Positions 1 to 9,535 of a stretch of 39,923 bases of DNA are shown piece after piece. Each line of letters opens with the position of its first letter. The first letter of the stretch is position 1. Origin of the DNA: a bacterium (GTDB taxonomy: Bacteria > Babelota > Babeliae > Babelales > RVW-14); contig JAHFBQ010000004.1 of the NCBI GenBank assembly GCA_023249935.1, positions 1-39,923 on the forward strand, written 5' to 3'. The notes below the pieces were generated by a model. That model had not been told where the DNA came from and did no database searches. It worked only from the letters and a program-made list of their open reading frames with translations. The translations under genes and the position numbers were made by a program.

Positions 1-239
1 GCCGACTTAAGGTTGGTTGCACTAAGAGCTTTAGCAATCGCCACCAACGCTTCGCACTCATCTTTAATATTGCCTGCTGCATTACCTGTTGTCTGTGCAT
101 CAATATTAGTGTGAAGCTTCCCCAACAACGCTTTCTGCGTAGTTACAAACTTTTTGAGCTGTTCAGCACGATTAACTGCAGATGCTGCTCCAACAACCAT
201 CATGGCAACTAAGCCACTCACCAAAAGATTCTTTTTCAT
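1..239 (-). CDS. Small exported protein, N-terminal part (C-terminus beyond window edge)
   Basis: Reverse complement from 239 reads MKKNLLVSGLVAMMVVGAASAVNRAEQLKKFVTTQKALLGKLHTNIDAQ..., an open frame to the window edge with a Sec signal peptide. Confidence 0.7.
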   Translation of the reverse strand, partial: MKKNLLVSGLVAMMVVGAASAVNRAEQLKKFVTTQKALLGKLHTNIDAQTTGNAAGNIKDECEALVAIAKALSATNLKS

Positions 240-298
240 GATAACCTCCATGAATATGAAATGTACCTAAAACAGATAACTACTTACATTCGTTATCC

Positions 299-1057
299 TC
301 ATCCTCTATACCAAGAAATTGCTGCTTTTCCTGCTCGAGCAAGAACATACCCGCCCACCAAGGTGAATCCAAATTTATCCCACATAACCACTTCCGGATC
401 GATAAACCAAAGCAACGGTAGCGCTTGAGCACAAATAGCCTTAGAAGCAAAGGAAAGTTCATTACGTAGCCAACGGCCTCTTGTCATAAGAGGAGCTCCT
501 ATTTCAGCTAATCCTGCCTTCACAAACACCTTACCAGATGCTATTGCCTGAGGTGAGTAACCACCTATCTCTAAATTAGTAAATAAATTGTTAAAGAAAC
601 TGCCTATTGGATCAATGATATCGCCATCCATCTTGATCATACCAAACTGCTTTTTATAGCGTTCCTCATTGTTTTTAATCAATGCGGAAATTAACTGACG
701 AACAATCTCCCATAGCACGCCCAAATAAGGACAGTTGGAACAGCATTGAGTAACGTCTCCATGATCAACACATTGTAATGACTTTACACAAGCCTTATTT
801 GCATGACCTTTGACCAGCAAGAGCGCGGCAGTAAATTTCATCAAAAAACTCTTCGGATCAGTCGCCCCTAGCATCGACCTCAAATTATCTGAGTTAAAAT
901 TATTTTTAAATGAAATCAGCAAGTTAGCATTCGTAGTATCTCCTGCACACACGATATTGCTAACAATTTGCGTTGGCTTTTGCTGCGATGTTGCCCCATG
1001 TAAGGTTGCAAAAAAACTTAGCACTAACACCGCTAATAATTTTTTAATTTTCAACAT
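299..1057 (-). CDS. Exported hypothetical protein with a Cys cluster
   Basis: ORF 299..1063; the start at 1057 is better spaced from AAGGA. Signal peptide MLKIKKLLAVLVLSFFATLHGATS; cluster CVKSLQCVDHGDVTQCCSNC. Confidence 0.75.
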   Translation of the reverse strand: MLKIKKLLAVLVLSFFATLHGATSQQKPTQIVSNIVCAGDTTNANLLISFKNNFNSDNLRSMLGATDPKSFLMKFTAALLLVKGHANKACVKSLQCVDHGDVTQCCSNCPYLGVLWEIVRQLISALIKNNEERYKKQFGMIKMDGDIIDPIGSFFNNLFTNLEIGGYSPQAIASGKVFVKAGLAEIGAPLMTRGRWLRNELSFASKAICAQALPLLWFIDPEVVMWDKFGFTLVGGYVLARAGKAAISWYRG

Positions 1058-1072
1058 GACCATATTCCTTTT

Positions 1073-2725
1073 TTATCTACCACGAAACCAATCAATGGTA
1101 CCCCAAAAAGTATTCTTTACTCGTTGTCCAAACGTATGTTGCGAATCCACTGATTGCCCGCCATGAATATACTCTTGCAGACTCATTAGCCACGTACGCG
1201 CATTCTCACGCACCAACCGTTTTAGCTCATCAATAGCAATATTCTGCCGCTCATTTTCAGCAACAACCCCTTCAAGCGTTATTTCTAAAGAATCAACTCG
1301 TATTTCTAAAGAACCAACTCTTTGTTCTAAAGAATCAACTCTTTGTCCTAATCGAGCTATTGTTGCACGTAGCTCGATAATAGCTGTGTATACTTCTTTA
1401 AGCTCATACAACACTGCACCAACAACAGCACCACACGCAGCCCCTCGAAACGCTTTGCTTAATCTTTCATGATCATTGTGTGCTGACGCAGCTCCAGTAA
1501 TAAAGCCAGTTACAGCCCCCTCAAGAGTAGCTTCCGCTACAAAAGAGCCACCAACCATTGACGGTACAACAACATATTCAACTAGCGGAGCCACCGTACC
1601 AGCTAACGCACCACAAGTCATTTTTCTTACCGTAGTTCTTGCGTCATCGCCACGAACAAGCGATATACCACCACCGATGCCAGCACCAATCCCGGTACCA
1701 ACCGCCATAGCGGGGATAATCACAGGACAACATACACCGGCAATGATGTAACAGATCCCTATTGTACCAACCGCAATTGACATACCTTTTTCTTGAGCAC
1801 AGGTATTTAGTACTTGCTGCACATAACTAATTTCATCTGGGGTAGTAGATGGTTCAATACCTTCATCTTCAACACGCCATTCTATCAATTGCCCAGGTTG
1901 TGTTTCTTCTGAATCTTCTGAAGCATCTGAACCATCTGATGTCGGAGAACCAGGAACAGCATCATTCGAATCACTCAAAACTCTACCTTCATGATCCATG
2001 GAAATAACTCGAGCCACAGTACCACCAACAAGATGCCCTTGAGCGATAGCATCTCCAAGAGTTTTATCCAATGCTTCTAGCTGAGGCACAAGCTCTTTTT
2101 TGATCGCCTCAAGTTGAGGCTTGACCAATTCAACATCTTGCGCGAGTGGCGCAATAAACTTCCAATGCTTGTGCGCAAGAATCTTATCACCAAGCTCAAT
2201 AAGTTTTGTAATGTAGACAATTTTATCTCTTAGAACATCAACATCGCTTGTACCATGAATTAAAAATTCACGCAAAGATACCACATCTGCCAACGCGATA
2301 AGATTAGCAAGACAAACACGATCATCATCTGTTTTAATACCAACCTTAGACAGCTGTTCCTTAGTTTTTGAACTACGTGATCGGTGACCAAATTCCCTTG
2401 CCCTTGACAAAGATTTTGTTAAACCGACGGCGCGACGCATGGAAACACTTTGTGTTGCCATATAAATCAAATCTTCGCGTTGTTGTTGCGGCGTACGCGG
2501 CGCTGGACTTGCATCATCCATTTCAGAATTTTCGACTCGGACTGCAATTGACCTCATTGGGGTTATAGCTCTTACCGCCCGTCGTTTACCAAATTTAGGA
2601 GCTAAAGTGTTATTATCAGCTGAAGATGATTGTTTTTTTGCCGACTTTTCTCCAGCCTGCACATCTAACCCACTACCAATGAAAAGACAGAACACTGCCA
2701 TTAACTTAAGTTTGTTGCGAAACAT
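1073..2725 (-). CDS. Exported protein with glycine-rich hydrophobic region and heptad-repeat coiled coil
   Basis: ORF 1073..2737; start at 2725 has GGAGG upstream. Signal peptide MFRNKLKLMAVFCLFIGSGLDVQAG; Gly-rich hydrophobic segment; heptads LGQRVDS-LEQRVGS-LEIRVDS-LEITLEG. Confidence 0.8.
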   Translation of the reverse strand: MFRNKLKLMAVFCLFIGSGLDVQAGEKSAKKQSSSADNNTLAPKFGKRRAVRAITPMRSIAVRVENSEMDDASPAPRTPQQQREDLIYMATQSVSMRRAVGLTKSLSRAREFGHRSRSSKTKEQLSKVGIKTDDDRVCLANLIALADVVSLREFLIHGTSDVDVLRDKIVYITKLIELGDKILAHKHWKFIAPLAQDVELVKPQLEAIKKELVPQLEALDKTLGDAIAQGHLVGGTVARVISMDHEGRVLSDSNDAVPGSPTSDGSDASEDSEETQPGQLIEWRVEDEGIEPSTTPDEISYVQQVLNTCAQEKGMSIAVGTIGICYIIAGVCCPVIIPAMAVGTGIGAGIGGGISLVRGDDARTTVRKMTCGALAGTVAPLVEYVVVPSMVGGSFVAEATLEGAVTGFITGAASAHNDHERLSKAFRGAACGAVVGAVLYELKEVYTAIIELRATIARLGQRVDSLEQRVGSLEIRVDSLEITLEGVVAENERQNIAIDELKRLVRENARTWLMSLQEYIHGGQSVDSQHTFGQRVKNTFWGTIDWFRGR

Positions 2726-3014
2726 GTTAACCTCCATTTCCGCTACACAGATATCACTATCTGTAATTTAATTACTTACTGGATTCAGTTTAAAGCCCTG
2801 AAGGCTAATCGCAAACACGTAGAAAACTGCATTATCCTGGCGCCAATAATTCTATTTGAAATTATTGATTCAAATTGAACCAATAATTCTGTCAATCTGA
2901 CACCAGCAAAAATAGATCAGCTTGGCTACTATATTTTATTTTGCTTGCAAGTCTTACCCATAACAATCTATATTTGCTTACCAACACCATCAATAATGGA
3001 CCGAAAGTGATACC

Positions 3015-4157
3015 ATGTATAACAGAATTTTATCATTTCCTTTCGACCAAAAAAGCAGTGCTTTTCTTTTTGGCCCTCGTGGCACAGGTAAAACTTCATG
3101 GATCAAGACCAATATGCCAACTGCTGTGTATTTCGACTTACTCGATTTTGCCACGATCAGCACCCTATCAGCAAATCCGAGCAGGCTTGAAAGTCTTATT
3201 CCACCAAATACCAAAGAATGGGTAGTTATCGATGAAATTCAATGCGTTCCGGAGCTGCTAAACCAAGTACACCGTCTTATTGAAAATAAAAAAATTAGGT
3301 TTTTACTGACTGGTTCAAGTGCACGCACGCTGCGCAAAAAAGGTGTTAATCTTTTGGCCGGCAGAGCATTGCAATATCACATGCATCCCCTTGTTATCCA
3401 AGAACTTGGCAGTGATTTTAACCTTGATCATGCTTTGCGCTACGGCCTTCTACCCATGACCATCACTCACGAAAATCCTGCTAAATATCTTGAAAGTTAT
3501 GTGCAAACATATCTGCGTGAAGAAGTTTTACAAGAGGGGTTAACAAGAAACATTGGGACATTTACACGCTTTTTGGAGATTGCAAGTTTTTCTCAGGGAG
3601 CTGTCTTGAATTTTTCTGAAATTGCCAGAGAACTCGGACTCAATAGGCTCATGGTAGCTCAATATTTTGATATTTTAGAGGATCTTCTCCTCTCCATACG
3701 CATCCCTGTATTTGCCAAGCGCGCAAAAAGAAAGGTAATTGCGCATCAAAAGTTTTATTTTTTTGATGCGGGAGTATTCAGATATATTCGACCAACAGGC
3801 CCATTAGATTCCCGCGAGGAAATTGATGGCTCGGTCCTAGAAACACTTTTTCTGCAATCTTTACGAGCAATTAATGACTACAACAATTTCGGTTATTCCA
3901 TTTCATTTTGGCGTACTGTTGCTGGAAATGAGGTTGATTTTGTATTGTATGGCCCACGAGGATTTCACGCGTTTGAAATTAAGCGATCAGCAACGATAAC
4001 CGCTAAAACGTTGAGTGGCCTCAAAAACTTTTCCGACGATTATCCAGAAGCAAAACTTTATGTCATATTTTTGGGTGGACATAAGGAATATTATGGCAAC
4101 ATCACCGCGTTACCATTGCAGCTTGCGCTGCAGGAATTGCCAACAATTTTGGCGTAA
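3015..4157 (+). CDS. AAA-family ATPase with C-terminal DUF4143-like domain
   Basis: Walker A FGPRGTGKTSWI, Walker B WVVIDEIQ, LLTGSSARTLRKKGVNLLAGRA and C-terminal FWRTVAGNEVDFVL are typical of AAA_14/DUF4143 ATPases. Confidence 0.9.
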   Translation: MYNRILSFPFDQKSSAFLFGPRGTGKTSWIKTNMPTAVYFDLLDFATISTLSANPSRLESLIPPNTKEWVVIDEIQCVPELLNQVHRLIENKKIRFLLTGSSARTLRKKGVNLLAGRALQYHMHPLVIQELGSDFNLDHALRYGLLPMTITHENPAKYLESYVQTYLREEVLQEGLTRNIGTFTRFLEIASFSQGAVLNFSEIARELGLNRLMVAQYFDILEDLLLSIRIPVFAKRAKRKVIAHQKFYFFDAGVFRYIRPTGPLDSREEIDGSVLETLFLQSLRAINDYNNFGYSISFWRTVAGNEVDFVLYGPRGFHAFEIKRSATITAKTLSGLKNFSDDYPEAKLYVIFLGGHKEYYGNITALPLQLALQELPTILA

Positions 4158-4167
4158 AAGGCCGGTT

Positions 4168-4653
4168 TTAAGAAGGGCCAAGCATTTTTGTCAGCCAATG
4201 TTTCTGCCCTGCCATTTTTTTGATCATCTCAAGCTCTTCGGTAAAGAAATCCGGCGCAATATCCCGCGTCTTGATCGCCTTACTGAAGGCGGCAAAATAC
4301 TCTGTCGCCTTTGGTTGAACATCAAGCACAGCGTAACAATACACCGCCAACAGCAGAAGCACTGGATCATCGGCATACTGGGCCAACAGATGTTCGGTTA
4401 CCGACACCGCATCAACCCATCGCTTCTCAGACTTGTACAGCGATGCCGCCTGAAAGTATTTCTCTTTTGAGCGGGGGTCTTCAAGGGCAAGTAGCACATC
4501 CCCCTCAAGCTGCAATGCGTACGCTTTGTCATCCAATGAGTGGGATAACAACCTATACACACTGAGCGCCTTCTCTCGCTCACCTCGAGCGATAAGGTCG
4601 GCAAGTTTATACCAGGCTACACTGGCTACCGGCACCTGTTTGTCGATCCTCAT
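4168..4653 (-). CDS. TPR-like helical repeat protein
   Basis: ORF 4168..4731; start at 4653 (MRIDKQ) is preceded by AGGGAGAG. Repeated helix-turn-helix pattern (KADLIARGEREKALSVY..., YFQAASLYKSEKRWVDAVSV). Confidence 0.65.
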   Translation of the reverse strand: MRIDKQVPVASVAWYKLADLIARGEREKALSVYRLLSHSLDDKAYALQLEGDVLLALEDPRSKEKYFQAASLYKSEKRWVDAVSVTEHLLAQYADDPVLLLLAVYCYAVLDVQPKATEYFAAFSKAIKTRDIAPDFFTEELEMIKKMAGQKHWLTKMLGPS

Positions 4654-4853
4654 GCAACTCTCCCTGCACTTTTTGACAAAAAATGGCTCCTCTTTGCGCT
4701 TAGTAAACAATAAAATCCGGTAGACTGTCAATCTCTGGCTACCTGAATAAAAATTTTTTCATTTTACCCAAATGTCTCTCAGTCCAAAAAACCGACTTTC
4801 TTAATAATGAAATTTGCTAACTGAAAACAGCTAAAACCACCTCTCCTATGCAC

Positions 4854-4882
4854 TTGCTCACAACCACAATCTCTTCTAGACT
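4854..4882 (+). promoter_or_regulatory. Candidate sigma70-type promoter for the carboxyltransferase gene
   Basis: TTGCTC-17 nt-TAGACT, 55 nt upstream of the ATG at 4937. Confidence 0.35.
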
Positions 4883-4936
4883 AGCCACATATTTTTAGAT
4901 AAAGATCGATTTAGACACCAAGGTTTTTTATTAGGT

Positions 4937-6469
4937 ATGAAGCAAACAACTCAGGCCCCTTGGCGACAACGCCAAGCCCTTGCTGAAGAGCTATCCTCTA
5001 AGCGCAGTGATACACAGCACGTTGCCGGTAAAAACACCGTGCGCGAACGTGTTGTTATGCTTCTCGACAGCGACTCGTTTGAAGAAGTCGATAAACTCGT
5101 CACTTCCCCAGAACTAAAGCCAAAAACATACACCGATGGCGTTGTCACCGGATTTGGCACTATCAATGGTCGAACTGTAGCACTGTATGCGCAAGATTTC
5201 ACCATAAAAGGTGGTTCTCTTGGAAAAAAACACGCTGAAAAAATTTGTAAGATTATGGACATGGCGGCCAAAATAGGTTGTCCAATTATCGGCTTGATTG
5301 ATTCAGGCGGTGCACGCATAGATGAAGGCATTCACGCACTGAGCGGCTATGGTCAAATTTTTATGCGCAACGTACGCTACTCTGGCATCATCCCGCAAAT
5401 TTCGCTCATCCTCGGTCCCTGCGCTGGCGGCGCTGCATACTCACCAGCCTTGACCGATTTTATCATTATGGCCAAAGGCACAAGCCAGCTCTTTATCACT
5501 GGCCCGCAGGTTATTGAACAGGTAACAAATCAGAAGGTTACCAAAGAAGAGCTTGGTGGCTGGGTTGCACATAGCACAAAATCCGGCCTTGCACACCTCG
5601 TAGCAAACAGCGAGCAGGAAGCGTTTTACCAACTCAAGCAGCTCCTCAACTATCTACCACAAAATTATCTATCTTCGACGCCAACGCTTGAAGCAGAATC
5701 GGTTATTGAAGATTTCACCGCACTCTCAGCAATACTGCCAGAACATGCAAATCAAGCGTATGATATGCGCCATATCATTTTTGGAATCATTGATCAAAAT
5801 TCATATTGCGAACTACAGGAACACTTTGCCAGCAACATCATCACAGCGTTCTGCCGCATCCAAGGCAAGCCGGTCGGCATCGTTGCAAACCAACCACTGT
5901 GCAAAGCTGGCACCATCGATATTGATGCTTCAACCAAGGCTGCCAGGTTCATCCAATGCTGTAACAATTTTGGCATACCAATCGTTTCATTGGTTGATGT
6001 TCCCGGCTATATGCCTGGCATCGAACAGGAACATCAAGGCATCATCCGCCACGGCGCCAAGCTGCTACACGCCTATGCACAAGCAACGGTGCCAAAAATT
6101 ACGGTGATCATCCGTAAAGCATTTGGTGGAGCCTACATCGTCATGGGAAGCAAAGAGCTCGGTGCTGATTTCAACTTTGCCTGGCCAACAGCACAAATTG
6201 CCGTACTGGGTGCGCGTTCTGCCATCACCATCCTGCATACAAAACAGCTTGCAACCTTGCAAGGCCACGACCGCATTACAAAACAATTGGAGCTGGAAAA
6301 AATCTACGAAGAAACCTTCTTAAACCCTGATACCGCCGCAGAGAGCGGCTACGTCGATGCGATCATCGACCCAAACAAAACGCGTCAGCACATCGCCAGA
6401 GCGCTTGAAATCACCCAGGAAAAGGTCGAACACCTCCCTAAGAAAAAACAGGGCAATTGCCCGCTCTAA
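4937..6469 (+). CDS. Acyl-CoA carboxylase carboxyltransferase subunit beta (PccB/AccD5-like)
   Basis: Full-length family match by eye: GKNTVRERVVMLLD, GLIDSGGARIDEG, GPCAGGAAYSPALTDF, DVPGYMPGIEQE, RKAFGGAYIVMGSKELGAD. Confidence 0.93.
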   Translation: MKQTTQAPWRQRQALAEELSSKRSDTQHVAGKNTVRERVVMLLDSDSFEEVDKLVTSPELKPKTYTDGVVTGFGTINGRTVALYAQDFTIKGGSLGKKHAEKICKIMDMAAKIGCPIIGLIDSGGARIDEGIHALSGYGQIFMRNVRYSGIIPQISLILGPCAGGAAYSPALTDFIIMAKGTSQLFITGPQVIEQVTNQKVTKEELGGWVAHSTKSGLAHLVANSEQEAFYQLKQLLNYLPQNYLSSTPTLEAESVIEDFTALSAILPEHANQAYDMRHIIFGIIDQNSYCELQEHFASNIITAFCRIQGKPVGIVANQPLCKAGTIDIDASTKAARFIQCCNNFGIPIVSLVDVPGYMPGIEQEHQGIIRHGAKLLHAYAQATVPKITVIIRKAFGGAYIVMGSKELGADFNFAWPTAQIAVLGARSAITILHTKQLATLQGHDRITKQLELEKIYEETFLNPDTAAESGYVDAIIDPNKTRQHIARALEITQEKVEHLPKKKQGNCPL

Positions 6470-6489
6470 AAATCATCTTCACTAGATTT

Positions 6490-7320
6490 TTAAGATTCTT
6501 CCCGTGGAAAAAAAAGGTCATCATACAAAGCTGGCAAGATAGCACCGCTACTTAGGTTTTCTATCAAGCTGTCTTTAATTTCTGCTCTTGAGACACACAG
6601 CTTTTCAACGATCAGATCAATAATTTGTGCAATCGCTTCTTTAGAAGCTTTCTTATCAAGTAACTGCACCCCTGTGATGACTTTAGTGCGACCTTCTTTT
6701 TCGTACTGCACCTCGCATAACGCTTTATATTTGCCGCTTGGCAATGTATCATATACACGAGCCGCATATATAAACTGCTTTTTATCTTTTGGCTCTTCAA
6801 GCTTATACCCTACCGGCAGCTCCTGAACATCTCGCATTTTTTGCTCTACAAGGTTACGTTGTGTGTGATCAAAATGAAGAAAAGTCCCCCAAAGACTGCT
6901 GTCCTGCCTTTTGTCTTTAACCCCGCCCAGATACTCATAAAAACTCACTAATGCTTGAAGTCTCGGTTCAAATAGTTTACTAGAACCAATAATACCTACC
7001 GGAGCTGCGTACCATCTCGTTGCTTTTACAATCTCGTGAACTTCAATAAATTTGATAGCCCTGTTAAAAAGATATTTACCAAGCCCACAGCCCTGCGCAT
7101 AACGCTTGACTTCAATCCACCCAATTACACCCTCTTTAACACCTTTGTCATGATCGTAAACAAGCCAGCATTCTACATGCCCATGCACCTTACCAGTAGC
7201 TCGATGAACCACTTGTAAGGTATGTTTACGTTTTTCCCACGCAGGGAAAAATCTTAAATCATGAGCACTAGCTACTGAAAACAGGACACAAAAAAAGATT
7301 AGAGTTTTGAAATTACGCAT
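6490..7320 (-). CDS. Exported GNAT-like N-acetyltransferase
   Basis: ORF 6490..7383; start MRNFKTLIFFCVLFSVASA at 7320 gives a signal peptide. GNAT-like GWIEVKRYAQGCGLGKYLFNRAIKFIE. Confidence 0.7.
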   Translation of the reverse strand: MRNFKTLIFFCVLFSVASAHDLRFFPAWEKRKHTLQVVHRATGKVHGHVECWLVYDHDKGVKEGVIGWIEVKRYAQGCGLGKYLFNRAIKFIEVHEIVKATRWYAAPVGIIGSSKLFEPRLQALVSFYEYLGGVKDKRQDSSLWGTFLHFDHTQRNLVEQKMRDVQELPVGYKLEEPKDKKQFIYAARVYDTLPSGKYKALCEVQYEKEGRTKVITGVQLLDKKASKEAIAQIIDLIVEKLCVSRAEIKDSLIENLSSGAILPALYDDLFFPREES

Positions 7321-7443
7321 ATTCTCCTCACTAGCACAACAATGATGAATCACGGACTTGATCAAGAATGACAAAGCGCACATCGTATCACAGAAGAAAA
7401 AGATGATCCATCACCCCCTCAAAAACTCCATTTGAAAATTTAA

Positions 7444-7473
7444 TTGAAAAGGGCGTGGGAAATCTGCTACAAT
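7444..7473 (+). promoter_or_regulatory. Candidate sigma70-type promoter
   Basis: TTGAAA-18 nt-TACAAT, 37 nt upstream of the ATG at 7511. Confidence 0.5.
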
Positions 7474-7510
7474 TAGGCTTTGATATTCTTAGCAGGAGAT
7501 GATTTAAATT

Positions 7511-8164
7511 ATGAAATTTAGTACAAAATTTACACTTTTCTTCGCTGCCATACTGAGTCTTGGCATAGGCATTCTAACGTTCACCTCGCTCCAGATGCCA
7601 TCATGCGCCGCACCATCTGAAGCGTACACACACTTTGCTCCGGACGTTGTTCCCGGCAAGGTTGTAACCTTAAAAAAGTTACGCGAAGAGTATTTCATCG
7701 ATTGGCACAACATGTTTTCAGCCAAAGTACGCGAGCTTTTTGAGTCGCCAAAACATATCACACTTGATTATTCCATCCGCGTTCTGCGTTATGTCATGGA
7801 ACTTGCTGACAAGGGAGAAACGCTTTACTACTGCGTTTTTGATAACAAAGACAACCGTTTGATCGGCGCTATTGAGGTTCGTGAGAAAAATGATATCGAT
7901 CCTGGGCAGATGGGATGCTGGCTTAATGAAAATTATTGGGGCGGCGGCCGCATTCAAGAGGCTTACAAGCTTATCGCCCAGACCTATTTCAAGCTCAAGC
8001 CGAACGAACCAAGTTTCGATGCCCACGTACGCGTCTGGAATGTGCGTAGCTACAAGGCTATGAAAAAATTCGGTTTTATCGATGTAAAAACCGCGCCTGC
8101 TTCTGATGGGAAGGCTGATCGACACATACTTGAGTTGCGACGAGAACAGGTGATGGGGAAATAG
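7511..8164 (+). CDS. Exported GNAT-family N-acetyltransferase (RimJ/RimL-like)
   Basis: Signal peptide MKFSTKFTLFFAAILSLGIGILTFTSLQMPSCA; GNAT motifs CVFDNKDNRLIGAIEVRE, GCWLNENYWGGGRIQEAYKLI, VWNVRSYKAMKKFGF. Confidence 0.85.
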   Translation: MKFSTKFTLFFAAILSLGIGILTFTSLQMPSCAAPSEAYTHFAPDVVPGKVVTLKKLREEYFIDWHNMFSAKVRELFESPKHITLDYSIRVLRYVMELADKGETLYYCVFDNKDNRLIGAIEVREKNDIDPGQMGCWLNENYWGGGRIQEAYKLIAQTYFKLKPNEPSFDAHVRVWNVRSYKAMKKFGFIDVKTAPASDGKADRHILELRREQVMGK

Positions 8165-8227
8165 TAGATTATCTTCCGTCCCCATGTTAAAATGCCCGCT
8201 GTTAAACCAAAACAGCGAGCGATTGCC

Positions 8228-9535
8228 ATGAAACTCTTCACAGTACCACTTTTCAGCCTTCTTCTCCTTGCTGCCGCCTGCGGCAAACAAGAACCTCTAC
8301 CTGTTCCTGATAAAAAACCACTATCAGTAGCGCTTACCCAAGTTCCGCAGAAACTATCTGAGAACATGGTCATTGCTAAAAAAGTTGCTCTACCAAAGCA
8401 GCCAATCACCCTCGATGAGCACGCTAGAAATGTATTGCAAATAGCCCTTGGCCTGCGTGACGCAGCACGTAACAAACCGCATAAAATTTCAGCTCTCTCG
8501 TCTGGTAGCATATTTACCATCGACGGCACACCAAGCCGCTGCTCATTTTCCTCAACAGTCATAGCCACTAATGAAGAAACCTGTACAACTGCGTTGGTTG
8601 GAGAGATGCAAGACAGCCATCTGAAATTCTCTGTTGCCACCACAGCAAAACAAGAAACCCCTCATACAACGTTGCAACTTTCGCCACTCCAGACAGGATC
8701 AGTATTTTCACCACAGTTTCTTGAAGAGGCGTATGACGCCCTTGAGGTTGGCTATGCAAGTAATGAAATTAGCCTTATGCTAGCACTCGACAATCGGCAC
8801 ACTACACTCTGCCGCCGCGGCAGCGAGTACAGCATGAAAGTCACACTTGAACCTCAGGCGATCACTTATTGTATCGATGGTTACGGCATTGATCCACACC
8901 AGTTCTTAACCACCATGCTCAACATTCCAAAAGCGGCTAATGCAGCCCCTAGCAAGGAGAGTTCCCCCATGGCAAAGCGCATATTGTTCATTTTAATGCC
9001 AAGAGATTTCCAAGACTTAGAATTTAGTGCTCCTCACAATGCACTGACAAAAGCAGGGCACACAGTTGATATTGCAAGCCTCTCATCAGGAACCTGCACC
9101 GGGTCTGCAGGGCTTCTCGTTACACCAACACATCTTTTAAGCGCTATGAAACCGGCAGATTTTGATCAGTACGAGGCAGTCGTCATTACTGGTGGCTTTG
9201 GCTCGCCAACTTTTTTATGGGATAACGAAGAGGTCCACTCAGTGGTTCGCTATTTCCATGAACATAAAAAATTAGTCGCAACGATTTGCTGGGCAAGCGT
9301 TGTACCAGCTCGCGCAGGCATCTTGCAAAATCGTACAGCAACGTTATATCCAACCGACGATGCAAAACAAATTTTTGTCGAAAATAAGGTAATCTTCAAT
9401 GACGCGCTCTGCGTTCCACTAGAAAAAGAACGTATCATTACAGCACAAAGCCCTTCTGCTGTTGAGCCATTCATTGAAGCTATTCTCAAGCAACTTCAAC
9501 CACAGACCACATTGAAAGAACCGCTCCATGGCTAA
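8228..9535 (+). CDS. Lipoprotein with C-terminal DJ-1/PfpI domain
   Basis: ORF 8192..9535; start MKLFTVPLFSLLLLAAACG gives a lipobox. C-terminal DJ-1/PfpI pattern MAKRILFILMPRDFQDLEFSAP...VVITGGFGS...LVATICWASVVPARAGIL. Confidence 0.85.
   Translation: MKLFTVPLFSLLLLAAACGKQEPLPVPDKKPLSVALTQVPQKLSENMVIAKKVALPKQPITLDEHARNVLQIALGLRDAARNKPHKISALSSGSIFTIDGTPSRCSFSSTVIATNEETCTTALVGEMQDSHLKFSVATTAKQETPHTTLQLSPLQTGSVFSPQFLEEAYDALEVGYASNEISLMLALDNRHTTLCRRGSEYSMKVTLEPQAITYCIDGYGIDPHQFLTTMLNIPKAANAAPSKESSPMAKRILFILMPRDFQDLEFSAPHNALTKAGHTVDIASLSSGTCTGSAGLLVTPTHLLSAMKPADFDQYEAVVITGGFGSPTFLWDNEEVHSVVRYFHEHKKLVATICWASVVPARAGILQNRTATLYPTDDAKQIFVENKVIFNDALCVPLEKERIITAQSPSAVEPFIEAILKQLQPQTTLKEPLHG

Noticed and set aside
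280-462. 60-aa minus-strand ORF inside the exported Cys-cluster gene
   Set aside because: Alternative frame overlapping a longer ORF with signal peptide; no coding evidence.
1270-1345. Short regularly spaced 21-bp repeats, considered as a CRISPR-like array
   Set aside because: Repeats are in frame and encode coiled-coil heptads; no spacers of CRISPR length and no cas genes in the window.
3015-4157. DUF4143 ATPase considered as part of a toxin-antitoxin or defence island
   Set aside because: No toxin, nuclease or other defence gene adjacent; such ATPases are widespread and often solitary.
7718-8643. Overlapping minus-strand ORFs 7718..8290 and 8050..8643
   Set aside because: Antisense to the GNAT and lipoprotein/DJ-1 genes, which have strong domain and signal-peptide support.
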